A DNA stretch of 64,000 bases, taken from NCBI GenBank assembly GCA_905221605.1, contig CAJNDS010001391.1:196501-260500 (forward strand), written 5' to 3'. A model generated the notes under the pieces. It was not told the DNA's origin and made no database searches. It was given only the letters and a program-made list of their open reading frames with translations. Below, in pieces: positions 41,863-54,175 of the stretch; position 1 is the stretch's first letter; the number at the start of each line of letters is the position of its first letter. The DNA comes from Symbiodinium natans (taxonomy: Eukaryota > Sar > Dinophyceae > Suessiales > Symbiodiniaceae). The position numbers were made by a program, and so were the translations under genes.

Positions 41863-41975
41863 GTCCCCGCCGCTCCCCGCCGCTCCCCGCCGCTCCCCGC
41901 CGCTCCCCGCCGCTCCCCGCCGCTCCGCGCCGCTCCGCGCCGCTCCCCGCCGCTCCTCGCCGCTCCTCGCGCTCC
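41863..41975. repeat. CCGCTCCCCG minisatellite
   Basis: About 11 copies of a 10-bp unit CCGCTCCCCG with CCGCTCCGCG and CCGCTCCTCG variants to the right. It lies about 500 bp from the GGGGAGCTGTG array and is its GC-rich mirror in strand skew. Confidence 0.95.
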
Positions 41976-42399
41976 GGCGCTCCCTGGGATTCACCGACCC
42001 CAACAGCGTACGCAATGAGAAAAACCTTTGCTTTCCTTGGTTGTGCCTCGGAAAAAACATACTGCCTCGGTATCTTAATAAGTTTTCTAGGAAAAGCTCT
42101 ACTGCCACTGTATTTGAACAGGAGTCACGCAACTCGCATGAAACTCGTTAACTTCATTGGCTTTACGAAAAACTCGATTGCCTCTGTGTTTTCATTGGCT
42201 TTTCCCCATTAATCCCTAATGCCTCTGTATTTTAATAAGATCCCCGCTAACCAGCCCGCAGGAGCAAGCCAAATCCTCGTAAGCGCAGGCCTGAGGAGCA
42301 TCTCCAACTGGCTTGTTGCCTGAGGAGCCTCTCCAAATAGCAATCTCAACTGGCAACCCCCATTTGCCCCATTTTCACGTGAGGAGCCCCAATTTCGCC

Positions 42400-42590
42400 C
42401 AGAGAAAAATATTTACCAAAAAAAGTGCTTCGAATATTTAGAACTGTGCTAGAATACTTCGGAAACTTTTCATTCTTTAAAATCTTCTTAGAATATTTCT
42501 GAAACTTTCAAAGAATGTTTGGAATTCTGTTGGAATATTTCAGGAACTTGAAGAATACTTGGAAACATTTTCAGAACACTTGAAGAATTG
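42400..42590. repeat. AT-rich island with degenerate GAATATTT repeats
   Basis: GAATATTT or GAATACTT followed by a GAAAC/GAACT motif recurs about seven times at irregular 20-30 bp spacing in an AT-rich stretch that contrasts with its surroundings. Confidence 0.6.
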
Positions 42591-42831
42591 CTCCAACCGC
42601 CAACAAAAAGTCTGAAATCATCAATCAAGACTCTAAATGTTGGACCCTGTGAAGCAGGGGCCTCCCCTCAAAAATCATTGGCTGAGTTATTCAGGGCATC
42701 CTGACAGTTTGAGAGCCCCTGGTTAACGTCAAACGGTTCCCGAAATCCGGCATTGTTTGAAAGATTTTGGGCTTGTTTTAAGGGAGTTAGGGCTTGCTGT
42801 GAAGCAAGCGTTGAACCTAAAAGGCCGGGCC

Positions 42832-43272
42832 TTTGAGTCTTAAAGGCAGCCCCCTTTTCCAAGACCCCAAAATCCCGGAATCCCAACAAAGCCGAAACCA
42901 AGAATTCCCTGTGAAAAAACCGTATAAAAAATGTCTTGATCACTCCGGCAAAGGGTGGTCCAGGGGCCAGCCCAACCTCGGATACGAGGCACTGCTTCGG
43001 GACCCGCTTGAATGTCCTGGCGGCACGCCTGGCGCTCTGGATTTCGATGCCCTGGTCTCTTGGCTGAATGGCAGGGCTTTTGAATCTTAAGGGCAGGCCT
43101 CTTTTCCAAGACCCCAAAACCCGGAATCCCAACAAAGCCGAAACCAAGAATCCCCGTTTAACAAACCATATATAAAATTGTCTTGATCAATCCGGCACAG
43201 GGGCGGGCGGTCTAGGAGCCAGCCCAACCTCGAATAAGAGGCACTGTTTCGGGACCCGCTTTAATGTCCTGG
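42832..43272. repeat. tandem duplication, period about 247 bp
   Basis: Copy 1 (42832-43020) and copy 2 (43079-43272) share TTTGAATCTTAA, CTTTTCCAAGACCCCAAAA, AATCCCAACAAAGCCGAAAC, TGTCTTGATCA, CCAGCCCAACCTCG and GCACTGNTTCGGGACCCGCT in order, about 85-90% identical by eye. No coding function recognised; matching minus-strand frames are by-products. Confidence 0.85.
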
Positions 43273-43287
43273 TCGCGGGCCCTGGAT

Positions 43288-43465
43288 TTCAAAAAACTAT
43301 ATAAACTCATCCCTTTAAAATTCATATGAATCCCTTTTGAATTCATATATAAACTCATCCCTATAATATGGATCCCTTTTGAATTCATATAAACTCATCC
43401 CTAATTCAGATAAGCTCATCCCTTTTGAATTCATATGGATCCCCTTTAAATTGATATAGACTCCT
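43288..43465. repeat. AT-rich short tandem repeat (GAATTCATAT / AACTCATCCCT)
   Basis: Alternating blocks of TTTTGAATTCATAT and AAACTCATCCCT repeat five or six times with drift. It directly follows the 247-bp duplication. Confidence 0.85.
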
Positions 43466-43933
43466 CCCTATTACTCTCATGGGGCAAACAGCAGGGTGAC
43501 TAAAGCGCGTACTATGTCTGCACGTACGTCGAGAAGAGATCTTGTAAAGACACAGCAACAAACAATAGCAGGTTAGCTGGTGAAGAGTGGAAGCAGAAAA
43601 AGCCTCGGGCCTAGGATTAGGAAAAGCAAGGAAGTCAAGAAGTGAGCGGAGCTAACCTGGAGCCAAGAGGCTATCAGATCGGGGCCCCAAAACACACAAC
43701 AACACAAGAACCATTCCCCCGCTCGCGAGAACAGCGCTGGTTGCCGCTGAATCCTGCTGTCTGGAAACTGCACGGCGCATCACAGCATGCGCTGACAATT
43801 ACAGCATCCTTCCGCTGTAGCCAATGGAGCTCCTTCGCAGGGACTGTCGCGCATGCTCCGGAGCTGGAAGGGGCTGTCGCTCCCTGCACGCTCGCTGCTT
43901 TCTATCGCAGCGCCCGTAGTTCGCTTAAAGATT

Positions 43934-44036
43934 AGGGTTTAAGGTTTAGGGTTTAGGGTTTAGGGTTTGGGGTTTGGGTTTAGGGTCAGGGTTCAGGGTT
44001 TAGGGGTTAGGGTTGGGGTTTATAGGGTTTAGGGTT
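43934..44036 (+). repeat. interstitial telomeric repeat, third tract
   Basis: About 12 TTTAGGG units with TTTGGGG and TTCAGGG variants on the plus strand, flanked by unrelated sequence. Confidence 0.92.
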
Positions 44037-44314
44037 AGAGAGGAAAATGGATCTTGTTCTCTGGTTTTCCTCTGTTTCTATAGAAAATAAGGCTAAAAAA
44101 ACAAAAAAAACAAGGGCAAAAAAAGGGTCCCCGAAAATACACCTCATCTTAAAATGGAGAAAGTATAGACAGTATAGAGGCTTTACGAGAAAGTAGAGGT
44201 TTTCCTCACCCTTGTTCCTCGTGTTGGGCTTCGGATCTCGGAGTGGCCGCTCGATGAGGTTTTCCTAGTAAAGACATACCTAAAGTAGAGAAAATAAAGG
44301 TTTTCCCACCCCCG

Positions 44315-44357
<43 letters not shown>
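44315..44357. repeat. C43 homopolymer
   Basis: An uninterrupted run of 43 C bases, preceded by CCCACCCCCG. Its exact length is likely unreliable in any assembly. Confidence 0.95.
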
Positions 44358-44360
<3 letters not shown>

Positions 44361-44399
44361 CCTCTTCCCCCCCGAAACAAAATATGTTCGCGAAAAAGC

Positions 44400-46070
44400 C
44401 TGCCAATGCATGAAAGCTACGTCACGCCATATGTCGCCATGTATCGTGTAAAGTGTAAAGCTAAGGATAAGTCCGCAACGATCTCTTCGAGGCGCTCATG
44501 GGATCCTGGAGACTCTTCAAGCTGCAGATTCAGATTGAAGTTGGCACAGGAGGCTCTTCTCTGAGTCACTGAACTTCCTCCACTACTGGGAATACGGAGC
44601 CTCCTAGCGACCAGCTCTGGAGCCACTGCCGCCATCGGTGCCAGGCGTCTTGGTCACCCATAAAAGCGTTCATGACCAAACAACTTAAGCACTTCGTGTC
44701 GCAAGAACATACTTCGAACTCGTCGTTCCTTGCACTCTCCGGCAACTCTATGCGGCCTACACGCCTGAGGAAATCAAGGCCCTGTCGCTTCCTTGTTCAG
44801 TTGGAGCGCATGAAGCACTTTCTGTGTCTGTCGATGTCTGCTGATTTGGGATACTTGAAAATATTTGGGATGCTGAAACTCATTTGCAGCTCCAATTGCT
44901 TGAAAAATGACAACGCCTCAGCATAGATTCTGCGTAGAGTGCACGGCGAACTCCTGGAACCCGAGTGATCCCTTGCTCCTTTTGAATTGCGGCAAAATTT
45001 TAAGGCTTGTGCCCGGGCCGCTAGGGCCGCTAGGGCCGCTAGGGCCGCTGGGGTGCTCCGCCGTCACGACCAGCACCTCAGGCTTGAAATGGCTTGAACC
45101 ATGGAGGCCATTCCACGGCCAGGCGGCTCTACAGACATTACAGCTAGAGTTGCACGTCCACCAGCAGCAAGTTCAACTTATAAATTCGAAGGCGCGGAGG
45201 AGAAGCACAGGGCACGCCGCATCCGCGGGCTCTGATTCAGTGTGCAGGACTGTGGCTCTTGCTCGCTCTGCAGCACCCCGTGTCAGTGCCTCTATGCTCT
45301 TACTTTGCTCCATGCAGGCGCTGTTGTGCCTCTCTCGCTCTCTCCTTCTTCTTCTTCTTCTTCTTCTTCTTCTTCTTCTTCTTCTTCTTCTTCTTCTTCT
45401 TCTTCTTCTTCTTCTTCTTCTTCTTCTTCTTCTTCTCGTTCTGCGTCTTGTCCTTCTCCTTTCTGCTCGTTGTGCAGGCACTAGGCGCTCTCTCTTTGTC
45501 TCTCTCTGTCTCTCTCTTTCCCCCTCTTCTTCGTAGTCTTGAGAAGAAATGGCAGATGATAGTGGAACACGGGTGAATCAAACCATCCGAGCAGAGCCCA
45601 AGAAACACCCGCCTTAAACACTCTTTCAAGACTCTTCAGACCTCCTTAGAAAGACCTAGGAAGCTGGGAGCTCGGCGTTGACACTGGTTAGACTTTTCCA
45701 GAGAGGCAACTCCGATAGACACGGAGATGGCCACACAGGGCATCTCTGTGGCAACAGCAGAATTTTGCAAGGTAGGCATTCGCAGGCTGCAGTTCTCGGG
45801 GAGGTCTGTCGATGCCTTTTCGGGTGTCGCGGAATTTCTCCACACCCGAAAAACCCCAAACGCTCTACGCGGCATTGGCGCAGAGAGAGATTTTGGGAGC
45901 TTTTGTATGTGCCCACGCCAAGGGCAGGGAAAGAGGAGACGAAACTGCTTAGGGGAAAGATTTTTGATGGGCACACTGCGTCTCTGTGCTCCGTCTTCCG
46001 CCTTGGAATGGGCGTGAGACGCCTGAAAGGCTGAGGTGTTGCTTCACCCTGTGCCCTTTTCTTACAAAGA
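44400..46070. other. no supported gene; (TTC)n tract
   Basis: Contains (TTC)n at 45342-45436 and unassigned sequence. A minus-strand frame at 44417-44635 (ERLEEIVADLSLALHF) and a plus-strand one near 44710-44830 (LVVPCTLRQLYAAYTPEEIK) look protein-like, but neither is recognised and they conflict in strand. Confidence 0.4.
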
Positions 46071-46071
46071 G

Positions 46072-49000
46072 TTAGATACATTTGCTGACATTACCACGGT
46101 CACTGCCAGTCAGATCGACGTAGAATTCGGCACGTACCAAAACCTCAAAGGACAAGGCTGCACGAACGCGGCCTGCCTGAGCCAGTATCTCCCAGTTCAG
46201 TTCATAAGGCTGCAGCAAAACAGCTATCACTGCATACGCCGCACAGAGCAGGTAGCCTTGCAGCCAGTTGGACCTGAAGTCTGTTGCGCAGTGGAACCAG
46301 CTGGGAATCAGTGGGAACCAGGGGGAACCAGGTGGGGAAACAGGCTATGAGATGGTACTAAGGTACCCGAGCGCCCGGCTGGCCATCAACCACCATGGAA
46401 AGCACGACAATGACACTGAGCGTCATCACCTCTGGGCCCACCGACAGGAGCAGCTAGACTTGTAGGAGCAAGAGAGCAGGACCCGTGGATCCACAAGTAA
46501 GAGTCAAGATGCGGTGACGTTGAGGGCACCGAAGTTCAGGTCCATCCTGGGATGCTGCCGGGGGAGAGAGTGGCTTCGAGAGATGCTCTCTGGAAAGGAG
46601 AGCGAGCGAGAGAGAGAGAGAGAGAGAGTGCGCTGAGAAAGTCTGAGACAGCCCCTCCTGCCCCCCCCCCCCCCCCCCAATGAGGCGCCACGGGTCGGCT
46701 TGTCGATGGCCCAGCCGACTAAAACGGAGAAGGGAACGACGAAGAGAGCTATTTGCCTCAAAGCGAACCGCTCTGAGAACATCCGCATCACCCTCACATC
46801 AGCTCAGCTTCTTCGAGTCTTCTCGCTCTTTGCAAAGACATGTGCACAGGGGAGTCCCTCGAGTCCCTCACGTGGAAGAGCCAACTGCGATGCCAATCGA
46901 CAGTCCAGGTTTGTCCTCATCAGCAGAGCCGAGCAGAGGTGCCGTTGCCATAAAAGGAAGAGGATGTGAAGAGGATTGTGAAAGGATGCGCAAGGACGTG
47001 ATAGTCCTGCATGGCAAAGCGAACGGCTGCGGCGTGCTCGCATGCGTTGCCAACGATGGGCAACAGGATGATGCCGATGAAGTGCTCACCTAAGAATCGA
47101 TCTTCTGTGAGATCTTCCATGCGGGAAGTGGTCTCGACCGTCTGGGACAGGCGACTAAGTGCAATACCCATGTGTGCACGTGACGTCATGCTCTCAATCG
47201 AATCTACCTGCATCAAGCACAGGCCGTTGCAAGCAGAGTTCACCCAACATGAGCAGAGCATTCTCAGGCACTGGCGAGTAGCTCGGAACAATAAGCCACA
47301 ACTGCCGTCATGACAAAAAGGAGTACCTGCAGGGAGATTAACTGCAGCGACGATACTCTAGAGCTTCCGGCACCCGGCATCCATGAGTGGTTTGCCCGGC
47401 GCACAGCAGCAGTGGTCACTGATATGGAGCCCTCCTTTGAAACAAGGAGTTTGCGAGGGACGCAGCAAAGCCAGGCAGCTACTCAACTCGAGCCTTGCAG
47501 GCAACATACTTCAAACATTCATCGCTCATCCCTGCCTCCTCCTCCTCATCGTCACCGCCGCTTTCGGCCATGACCTTCAGAGAGGGATCGAACTTGCTCG
47601 TACTGCACTCACTCCGAACAGAGGTCCAAGTAAGGTTTGCAATGGCCACTCTCGTACGTACTCATGGCAGCTCATGGCACTCGAGGCAGGCACAGTTCGA
47701 TGCGTGAACAGCTGGAAAACAATATACCTGCACCGGAAATTCAGAGATGCATGCGGTCAGCAGTCCAGTAGATCCGGTAGCTTGGGGCCACGCGCGACAT
47801 AGGCGGAGATGATGATAATGGAGCATGTCCGCGATATTGGAAGCATGACATCTTCCAATTCCTGGCGGTCCATGTCGTAGTGGTCTTCCAGCATCGTGCC
47901 GAAAACGGTCACCTCCCGTACAAGCTCCATGGCTCTTGAGATCGCATGCTGCATGACACTGCATGACAGTCCAAGTCGACGAAAGGAAAACACTGGAGCG
48001 GCAACCAAGCCAAGCTCAGGAGCGAGCCAACGTGAATGATAAGCACGAGAGCAAGAGCATGGATGTGTTCACCTGGAGCTGCGTGGCAGCAACCCTCGCC
48101 AAACTCGTGCTCAACTCTCTCAACTCTCTCCTCTCTCCCCCGCTGCACTGAGCTGCACTGAGCTGCGCGCCATGGCTCCCAGGATCTTGAAGGTCTGCAC
48201 CTGGCAGCTGGGCTAAGGGCGCTTGTATGCGCTTGTGTTAACTTGTGTTCAGAAGCAGCCAACGATAAGGCTCAGGGATGCTCAGGGATGCTCAGGGATG
48301 CTCAGGGATGCTCAGAAGGCTCAGAAGGCTCAAAGGGGGCCTTCTCAGCCACCATGCTGAAACCCCCGGATGCTTCCTTCTCCAGATCGGCGGCATCCTG
48401 CTGTGCGACTCTGCGAGAGCCTCTGTGTCTCTTGGAGCCAGAAGCTGCCAGAAAAGTGCCCCCAAGAAGGAGCCCAAAAGGAGTCTGGTCCTTGGAGTCG
48501 CTCTTCGCCTTTGCCTGCTCTGCCTTGGAATCCACGTTGACCTCAGCTTGTGCGCCCGTACGGAACGTCAACGACCAAGCGTCCGCAGCCGAGCTGCTAG
48601 TCCACCAAAGAGGAATGACATGCCCAGGACAAGCAGCACGTTGGACAGGACGGAGCCTGGCTCGTACACGGCACCAAAGAAGCCGTAACGATTGCCGCGA
48701 TTCGATCATGACTGGGTGAAACAAACACATCGAAGAGGTGCGGTCAGCAAAACGATGCAAACCCCCGCGAGATGGCGAAAGCTCCAAATATTAACACTGT
48801 ATTGCACCACACATTCCGAGCCCCAGGCCTAGGAGCGTAGCCTTGACCACAGCGTAGAGTCCACCACGAAGCGTCTGCACCTCGGGGGACTCTCAGGGAG
48901 GTGCAGAGAGGGCAGCTGTATCTCGAGTGGGCTCTCGGGCCGTGATGACCATCTCCACAGCGTTCCCGAAGGTGGCCTCTCAAGACTCTCAGCTTGAAAC

Positions 49001-49569
49001 AGGCACTTGCTTATTACACACATAGAAACGCAAAATCTGCGTTCCAAGCCGTGGCTACGCCTGCACTTATCCCTGGTGCGCAGGCTCTCTCAGACGCTGA
49101 AAGGTGCAGAAATAATGACTGCATCTATACTCCTGCTTATCTTTTGAACATGTTTTATATATATATATATACACTGCTCGCTGTTCGTCATGCAGTTACA
49201 TCAATCGGGCCGAGGGGCGTTGATGAGGCCAGCCAGAAGGTCGTTCCGGAGACCGGCCGCCAACTCCTCGCAGCAGAAGATGATACGAGGAATCTGCACG
49301 GGAGAGGCGCAATCCTGTTTTGAATACCTTAAGTGCCATATTGGAACCTCGGTGATGTCTCCCAGAATTTTCGCCATTGGAAGCATCGCCTGGCAAGATC
49401 GAATACTGAAAAGGCTGCTCCGGTGAAGCCTTGCGCTGCAAATCTCTGTTAACCAGGCAGGTCCACGAAGAAGTTTAACCAGAAGGTGTACGCCGGATCC
49501 CACCTCGGCTGAAACTCACCGCCGACTCCCACATACGCTAAAAGGGGGTTTGCACTGAAGCCTAAGGTC
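46072..49569 (-). CDS. CAX-type Ca2+(cation)/H+ exchanger, about 16 exons
   Basis: An integral-membrane antiporter that loads Ca2+ or other divalent cations into vacuole-like stores against H+. Exons: 49569-49467 (YTFWLNFF), 49389-49348 (AMLPMAKILGDITE), 49266-49219 (ELAAGLRNDLLAGLIN), 48976-48941 (ATFGNAVEMVIT), 48880-48829 (VQTLRGGLYAVVKATLL), 48656-~48598 (SVLSNVLLVLGMSFLFGG), 47912-47796 (DVMLPISRTCSIIIISAYV), ~47607-47520 (acidic loop, DDEEEEAG), 47326-47270 (FVMTAVVAYCSELLAS), 47207-47180, 47089-47007 (GIILLPIVGNACEHAAAV), 46915-46872 (DKPGLSIGIAVGSS), 46756-46697 (QIALFVVPFSVLVGWAID), 46546-46519 (MDLNFGALN), 46429-46380 (VMTLSVIVVLSMVVDG), 46273-46072 (SNWLQGYLLCAAYAVIAV, stop TAA). 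Both c-repeat signatures GNxxE (GNAVE, GNACE) are present, and phases agree across nearly all introns. One exon near 48.4 kb (end of the first half) and the true N-terminus are not placed. Confidence 0.9.
48268..48316. repeat. CTCAGGGATG short tandem repeat
   Basis: Five copies of a 10-bp unit CTCAGGGATG, in a CAX intron. Confidence 0.9.
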
Positions 49570-50344
49570 CTGGCGAGCAGAAGTAGGACACGATGCCGAA
49601 AGGAACACAAATCAAGAAGATAGACAGCCTGGCAGCACAAGAATAGCAGAAGAGCCTATGCTGTTGAGAGCACCAAGTCAAAGTCGCGCCAGGCATGCGG
49701 ATGCTTAAAAAGGGCGATGACCCCGGTGCCTGCAATTCAAGACACGGACGAAGTCAAGCCGCAAAGCAACACGGAACCTTCGAAATTCGGCGGTTTCTTC
49801 GCGTTGGTGCCCTTGACGAACCTGCAGCAAATGGTAAGACCACGGCAGGACGCGAAGTGAGCAGCTGCCACAACTCCAAGCTAGAGCGACCGCGGTGGTC
49901 CGGTGGTAGTGTGGCTCACTTGGCGGACCAGCCGTGCCTGGTCGTGTTGTGCCGCTCTCCCCCTCTTCTCATCAACACCTCTCCACCATCCGCCATGGCT
50001 CCAGCGGCTGTTACCGAAACGTGCCAAGACTGTCTTCAACAATCTGAGCACTTTAGTCCAACGCCGCACAAGGCGGGACACATGCTAGAGGGCGCACGAC
50101 GCATACTGTCGCACACAACTTCGAGCTCTTGACTTTGGGCTCAGCTCTCATTGGATGCAATGCGTCATGACGTATGCATGGGACTCAAACATGGATCTCA
50201 ACGGCCGCGGCTGTCAACCCTGCAGCGCACCCTGGCATTGATGTGACGTCGACGTCTACAGCGACCACCGCAACCACCTCTACTGAAACTCAACAGACAA
50301 TTCTGAAGCTTCAGCGAGCTTGCAGTGGGCGTCTTTTTCTCAGC

Positions 50345-51250
50345 GATGCCGGCTACGGCTGCGGCTGCTGCGACCTCGGCGGCATCTCGGAGTGGGAACT
50401 CTGACTCTCAGTCCTGTCTCGACGAACCAGAGTGCGCGGCTGCCGCTGTCGCTGCGGCGCCTGAGCGGAAAAACAACTCCACAATACTCCACAATACTCC
50501 ACAACGCTGCAGCATTCAGCTGAACATAGCTGAACATCTTGTCGGCTCGTGCCTTCGCCTGCGCCGGCTTCTCCCGCTGTCGCTCGACTCACATCTCTGC
50601 CTGCCCCAGGCAACACCAAGCAGCTGTTCCACGCACCGTTTACGCCCACGAATCCCGCAGTTCGGCGCTCCGCGCTGCCCCTAGGTCGCCCCGGGGCGTA
50701 GGGCCGACGGCGCCGCCAGCATCGCAGAGAGGGGTGCAAAGTCAGTGCAAAGTGTCAGCCAAAAAGAGAGAATCAGAGAACACTCAGAGAACCGTCTCTG
50801 AAGTTCTGAAGAGCCCTCCCTGAGATGCCTTGTTGGGGGGCACTTCGAAGAGGCCAAATTGGAGAGAGGAGGGCACGGAACATCACGGCACATCACGGCA
50901 CATCCCTTTTTGGGGCCCCCAGCCGCTTCCGAGGAGATCTGGACCTGGAACGGGAGCGTCGCCTTCGGCCTCCCGCAGTGCGCGAAACGAATGCTCCGCA
51001 AAAGGGCGGGTGCACGTGGGTCAGTTTCTCAGAGAGTAGCCGCTCCGCAACTCCCAAAGTTTCAACACATGGGAAGATTTCCCTCCCCGCGCCCTCGGCC
51101 CCCTCCCTGTTCCCTCCTCGGCTGGTGGATCTTCGTCTGCTGCGTGACTTGGACCGCTTCCGCCTGTGCCGGAGCACACCACCACAGTCACTGTCACAGT
51201 CACGGCCACAGTTCTGACAATGATGCAGAGCTCCCCAGAAAAGGGCGGCG
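50345..51250 (-). CDS. RS-rich exons, possible SR-type splicing factor
   Basis: Minus-strand frames show three arginine/serine-rich segments: HRRKRSKSRSRRRSTSRGG (about 51160-51120), RRRRSRSRSRSPRKR (about 50975-50930) and CRRGRSSRSRSRHR with a stop near 50340. Alternating RS dipeptides are typical of SR proteins, which bind RNA with an RRM and are phosphorylated by SRPK kinases. No RRM was found in the neighbourhood, and the exons may not be contiguous. RS frames can also arise by chance in GC-rich low-complexity DNA, so this is tentative. Confidence 0.4.
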
Positions 51251-51289
51251 TTCCAGGAAACCCCAGAGCAGGGCGCACTTTCCATCATC

Positions 51290-53230
51290 TCGCGCGGTCT
51301 CGGCGCGTGCCTTTGCCGTGTGGTGGCACTGCAAGACCCGCACTGCCGTACATCTTCACTGAAACTGAAGCTTACAGACGCAGACGCAGAGGCGCTGTGA
51401 GAGGGGCCTCCTCTCTGCTTCGATTGGCTTTGGAGACCGTGAGGGTGCTGCCCTGCACAGGTCTAAGTCGAGTTCTTGACTCAAGGGATGTCAGGAGGGA
51501 CTCCTAGAAGGGCCCCGTAAATCTTATTCCCTATATATGACCCCTGTATATACTATACCCTTTATACCCTTTATATACAGTCCCTATTTACATGAGCAGC
51601 CCCGAAATGACCCCTAAATATCCCCGAAGGTCCCTTGTCTGCACTAGAAGTCCAAAAAAGTCTCTGCCTCAAACTTCGTGCCATTCATCTCCTTGATGGC
51701 CTCTGCCACTTCAGAAAGAAGAGAGATGAAGACGACGGATCGGGCATACGGATCATACAACGCCACATGCTCCCCCCCCCGGTTGTGCACCCCCTGTTGC
51801 GCACCTCTTTGGCATCTGTGTCATAGAGAAACCGTACGAAGGCAAAGGGCCGAGGCCTTGCAGAGCGATATGACACAGATGAGAGCAAACATCGGTGTAG
51901 GGTTCGAAAATCTAGGACATAGAGCAGTTTCCCATATGCGCAGCTCCCATCGGCGCAGTTACCCTATAAGGCAGGCTGCCACCGTGGTCGTGCTGGGCCT
52001 GTCAGAAAACCTCTCGCGTGGAACGAAAACGTCTCCGATGTCGCCAAACCTCAGTCAACAAACCACTGAACAGCACGAAGATCGAGCCATCATTAGAACT
52101 GCGCTTGTTCACATTGGGCATATCTGAAGCGCGACGCGTGAAGAGACCAAACTCAGATATTGGAATCAGCAGAGTAAAAGTTTATGAGAGATGACATTCC
52201 ACAAAAGTATTCAGTGCAAAGAAAGCGCCACAAAACATCGTAGGAAACCAGAGGCGAAAGATAAAATGCTAGCAAGGTAAATCACCATAAATTCCTCACA
52301 ACAATCCAGTATGTAGATTGCTAAAACATCAGGATGAACTTCCAGCATTCCAATGTTCGGACAGACTCGGCTGTTTTGTTCGATGAGTTTCCGTGCAACA
52401 TCTGCACAGGCCGCTCTTGGAAGTCAATGGCGATGTGATCTAGCGGGCGACCATAGCACCCTCCTAAAAATGAAGAGGAACTCTTACTCGGGCATGAGAA
52501 TCATGAGAGCATATACAAGATGCTAATCATGCAGCAGCCTCAGAAGACTTCGGATGGTGCAGAGCCGTTTGATCCGTTTGAGCCAGGCCGCTTCTCGAAG
52601 GACTTGCGGAGCTCTTCGGAGGTCCAGTTCTCGGGTATTTGTCCAGTCACGTCGACCTGCCAAGAGATCTCTTCTGGCAGAAAGCGATATCTGCTAGAGG
52701 CATCAAGCAATCAAGAAGCAGGCAGACTCAGGCAGACGGTGCCTTCAGTGATGTCCTTAGTCATGCTCATGCTGAACTGCTTCCCTTTGCCAGCATTCAC
52801 AGCATTCACGCTTCAATGCTCGCAATGCTCGTGTGTTGCGACTGCAGACAAGTCTAAATAAAATCCAAAGCTCATCCCCGAGATATCTGGAAGACCACCT
52901 CTGCCATGTTGCTGAAAAACTGCATTGAGCTGACACTGCGCACATCTGCGCACTGCATCCCGCTCTTCCCTCTCGAGCTGCGCATCAAGAACTCAGAGAC
53001 TCAGAGAGCTCAGCAAAGAGAGCCACAGCAGGTGATTCCGGCAGCCTCCAGGTGCCATGGCGCTCAAGAACACCGGGCCCCCCAGCTTCCCCTTCTAGAT
53101 CCCCTCTTTCATAACCCCCTCCTTGACAATGTGAGAGCCGAAGGTTGGAGAACAAGAACCACACCAAAAAACCCATTAAGCGTGGGTGAACATCATGCGA
53201 ACTGTACACTGCACACAGCAGGGGGGGCGA
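51290..53230. other. no supported gene
   Basis: Unassigned sequence; AT-rich near 51525-51620 with repeated TATATAC/CCCTTTATA motifs. No recognisable exon. Confidence 0.4.
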
Positions 53231-53239
53231 TTCGGAGCG

Positions 53240-54175
53240 CACGTCGCGCACATGCTTTTTAACCTCGACAGCTGACGGCTCCGGGAGGAACAAAGAGTTC
53301 CGCGCCATGTGCGCCGAGGCCGGCGCATCGCACATCTCCCGAGCAGCCTTCGGCCGAGTGTGAAACGTGGGCTGGGGGCCCCTCAGATGGGGGCCCCTGA
53401 AGTCACTTCAGGATGTCCAGCATCCCACCCTCCGGGCCACCGTACAAGAGCTCCAAGCACCTGGCCAAGAACACACTGCGCGCTCCAGCGGAGAGCGCTT
53501 ATCTTCCTCCTCACTTCCCCTGAAGTGGCGCGCCTGTCTTGCTTCTCCTTCAGCCATTGAGGCATGTCCTGGGGGCTAAACTTCGCGCCCACAAAAAACC
53601 ATCTCGCAGGGCCAGGCTTCCGTCTGTCGTCCTTGCCGCTTCGGCCCGCGTGCTCGCGGATTGCAGCGGTCATCTCCCGAACCCCATGCTCGTTGCCCTC
53701 CGAAAGAACGAAAGAAGAGCTGAGGTGCCAAGGCAACCATGCTATGAGCCATGAGCTGAGCCTCAAAACCCCACTTTTCCAGCACCGGCTTCTGAACTTC
53801 AAAGGCCACGTCCTGGCGAAACACGTGGCTTGGAACAGACTTCAGTCAAGTCAAGACGAGTCGAGATGAACCAAGACAAGTCATATGCCTTGAGGCGCAT
53901 CAGGAAAACGGACCGCTCGAAGCCAGAATCTCGAGCACATTTTCGCACTCGCTCCTCAAGCACCGGACTTGCTTTCGCTGGTTACAACTTACCTTTTTCA
54001 AGAGACCGCAGCAGAGTCCTGAAACCACTTCTGACCTCAGTGGCGCAACTTGGCTAACTTGCGTAACAGGACATGGGATGATGTGGGGCTTGCTGCCTAA
54101 GACACTGAGGGCACTGCCATACGCTGCCGCAAGCTCGTCCATCAGATCTCCAGCCTTGGCAATGAGTATTCCTGA
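53240..54175 (-). CDS. unidentified gene, candidate exons
   Basis: Three coding-looking minus-strand segments with plausible AG acceptors: ILIAKAGDLMDELAAAYGSA (about 54172-54099), ARWFFVGAKFSPQDMPQWLK (about 53615-53540) and RNSLFLPEPSAVEVKKHVRD (about 53305-53243). The family is not recognised, and whether they form one gene is unknown. Confidence 0.3.

Noticed and set aside
45173-45629. Poly-Arg, poly-Lys and poly-Ser frames
   Set aside because: Translations of the (TTC)n tract in different frames and strands.
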